DNA of 64,000 bases from CAVQTK01 sp963716455 (GTDB lineage Bacteria; Pseudomonadota; Gammaproteobacteria; Coxiellales; Coxiellaceae): positions 44,252-108,251 of the forward strand of contig CAVQTK010000011.1 of NCBI GenBank assembly GCA_963716455.1, given 5' to 3'. The position numbers were made by a program, and so were the translations under genes. The notes under the pieces are model-generated. The model saw nothing but the letters and a program-made list of their open reading frames with translations. It ran no database searches and was not told where the DNA came from. Positions 62,509-64,000 of this stretch are shown here, piece after piece; the first letter of the stretch is position 1; the number at the start of each line of letters is the position of its first letter.

Positions 62509-64000
62509 ATGAAAAGAATTCTGCAACGAAAACTACAAGCATTGTTTTTTATCATGGTTGGGAAATTGCCCCCAGCAGTTATGTTTTTGCGGAAACTACC
62601 CAAGCTAATATACCTGAAGTTTATGCGCAATATCCAACAATTGATTATGGTACCGGTGCTAAAGCTGAACAACTTAAAAGAGGTGAATATTTAGTAAAGA
62701 TGGGTGATTGTATAGCTTGTCACACGGAAAAAAATGGCCGAACCGTTTGCTGGAGGGTTAGCCTTTAGCACTCCATTTGGAATTTTATATAGCCCAGATA
62801 TTACGGGTGACAAAGAAACAGGTATTGGTAATTGAAGTAGAAGCACAATTTTTCAAAGCGGTGCGTGAGGGCATTAGTCCTAAAGGATATTATTACCCCG
62901 CATTTCCCTTTATTTATTACAATAAAATTACTGATCAAGATTTAAGAGATATTAAAGCCTATTTAGATGCTATTCCTGCAGTTAGAAAGGCACATTACCA
63001 AAATCATATGATGTTTCCATTCAATTGGCGATTTTTGCAATTAGGATGGCGTATACTCTTTTTCAATTTCAAGAAAACGGGTCCTTATCATTTGGATACG
63101 ACCAAGACTCCTAACGTGGAATCGAGGTGCGTACTTAGTAGAAGGCTTGACCCATTGTGATATGTGTCATACTCCAATGTATTATATGATCTCAAAAAAA
63201 ATGGTGCTTGGAGCTCCAAACCTGAAATATCATTTGGCCGGTGGGTTTGTGAAATCGATTTATGCTCCCGATATTACCGGTACTCGCATGACTAATATAT
63301 CAACAGCGCAACTAGCAAATGTTTTTTTAAAAAATCACATGCTAGGAGGGGGAGAAGTTCAGGGTCCAATGCGAAAAGCAAACGAAATAGTTTAAATACC
63401 TAACTAATGGCGATATTGAAGCCATTCATAGTTATTTGGTGGGGAAAAGCGCTAAGGCGCCGCCTATGAAAATGGGTACGGGTCTGGCAGGTGGTAAGAA
63501 GATTTATGAACAATATTGTGTTGGTTGCCATAGTACAGGAGCAGGTGGGGCGCCTAGGTTAGGTGATAAAGCCGCTTGGGAAACCTTACAAAAGCAAGGG
63601 CTGGATAAGCTGTATCAATATGCCATTCAAGGTATTGATGGGATGCCTGCTAAGGGAACTTGTGCAACTTGTTCTGAGGAAGATATAAAAAATGCAGTGC
63701 AGTACATTCTTAAAGATAGTGTTGAAGGAACAAATGTTCAGCCTGTCATAACCCCACCTAAAGCTTTAGAAACTTGGAAGAGGGTAAACGAATTTATCAA
63801 CAATATTGTCAAGCCTGTCACAATGGCAGCTATCCTGGAGCACCTGAAAGAAGGAAAAAAAGCGACTTGGAAACTGTTAATTAAAAAAGGTATGGATGTT
63901 TTAATTTTGAATTCAATTAATGGCATTAATAATATGCCTCCACGTGGCAGTTGTGCGAAATGTAATGCTGCAGAAGTTAAAGCGGCAGTAAAATATATGG
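62509..64000 (+). pseudogene. Multi-domain c-type cytochrome, heavily frameshifted, runs off the window
   Basis: The pieces, each in a different frame, read as an alcohol-dehydrogenase-type cytochrome c subunit followed by two cytochrome c5 domains. Pieces in order: a signal-like start (62509), GEYLVKMGDCIACH (heme 1), AGGLAFSTPFGILYSPDITGDK, YYYPAFPFIYYNKITDQDL, FPFNWRFLQLGWRILFF, GAYLVEGLTHCDMCH (heme 2), then GGKKIYEQYCVGCHSTGAGGAPRLGD ... MPAKGTCATC (c5 no. 1) and GKRIYQQYCQACHNG ... MPPRGSCAKC (c5 no. 2). At least eight one-base slips, several at homopolymers, plus poorer conservation around them. The density is well above the rest of the window, so either true decay or a low-quality contig stretch. 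Confidence 0.75.

Noticed and set aside
1..64000. CRISPR array, rRNA genes, prophage structural genes
   Set aside because: No regularly spaced identical repeats, no rRNA-like sequence and no phage genes were seen; the dispersed repeats are palindromic and scattered.

Overview
The window looks like a chromosomal segment of an AT-rich gammaproteobacterium of the order Legionellales (Coxiellaceae / Rickettsiella / Diplorickettsia type). Three things point that way: the gene content (SURF1-CtaA-CtaB oxidase maturation set, hemC-hemD-hemX-hemY, comM-ubiK, mnmG, type B ATP synthase end), a very large Ser-rich coiled-coil protein with an OTU-type cysteine protease domain of the kind secreted by Dot/Icm systems, and a small exported protein resembling the Legionellales EirA/LirA family. 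The lineage is inferred from protein resemblance recalled from memory, not from a search.

Layout. 0-5 kb: end of the atp operon (atpD, atpC), glmU, rsmE, a lipoprotein transglycosylase and a cystathionine gamma-lyase/synthase. 5-11.5 kb: an exported unknown, about 0.8 kb without a convincing gene, then cytochrome oxidase subunit III and its assembly genes (SURF1, thioredoxin-like protein, ctaA, ctaB) and acylphosphatase. 11.5-21 kb: an Asn/His/Cys-rich exported protein, hsp20 with a heat-shock promoter, the giant OTU protein (about 2,605 aa once three one-base slips are repaired) and a cytochrome c5. 21-26 kb: groEL-groES with a heat-shock promoter, divergent from acnA. 26-35 kb: a full biotin pathway, bioA on the minus strand and bioB-F-H-C-D on the plus strand, split by an OLD-like ATPase/nuclease gene and dinD. 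35-39 kb: four tandem paralogues of an unrecognised membrane protein and a VOC protein. 39-50 kb: cystathionine beta-synthase, ubiK-comM, ddl, tRNA-Arg(CCG), ubiB, mnmG and a glutaryl-CoA dehydrogenase. 49.6-50.8 kb: an IS110 element. 50.8-56.4 kb: hemY, hemX, hemD, a YqfO-like gene, hemC, an acyltransferase and the EirA-like gene, all leftward. 56.5-64 kb: apaH, an HPt protein, an archaeal/eukaryal-type proS, folA, rlmM, an unknown and a heavily disrupted multi-domain cytochrome c.

Two signals cut across the map. First, at least four families of small, palindromic, non-coding dispersed repeats (called A, B, C and E here) sit at gene ends. They nest in each other, supply stop codons or protein tails (folA, hemY, comM), have replaced the 5' end of SURF1, and one is the landing site of the IS110 element. 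Second, about a dozen otherwise well-conserved genes (atpD, glmU, the OTU gene, acnA, dinD, bioH, two of the membrane paralogues, gcdH, apaH and others) carry single-base shifts, nearly all at short homopolymers and five of them at CCC/CCCC. That pattern suggests base-calling error in the assembly or slippage in the organism. It must be resolved before any of these genes is called a pseudogene. The cytochrome c locus at the right edge is worse than the rest and may be truly decayed.

Metabolic picture: aerobic respiration with a heme-copper oxidase, heme and ubiquinone synthesis, TCA cycle (acnA), biotin synthesis (relevant to nutritional symbiosis in arthropods), cysteine from homocysteine through CBS plus CGL, and a host-interaction arm represented by the OTU protein.
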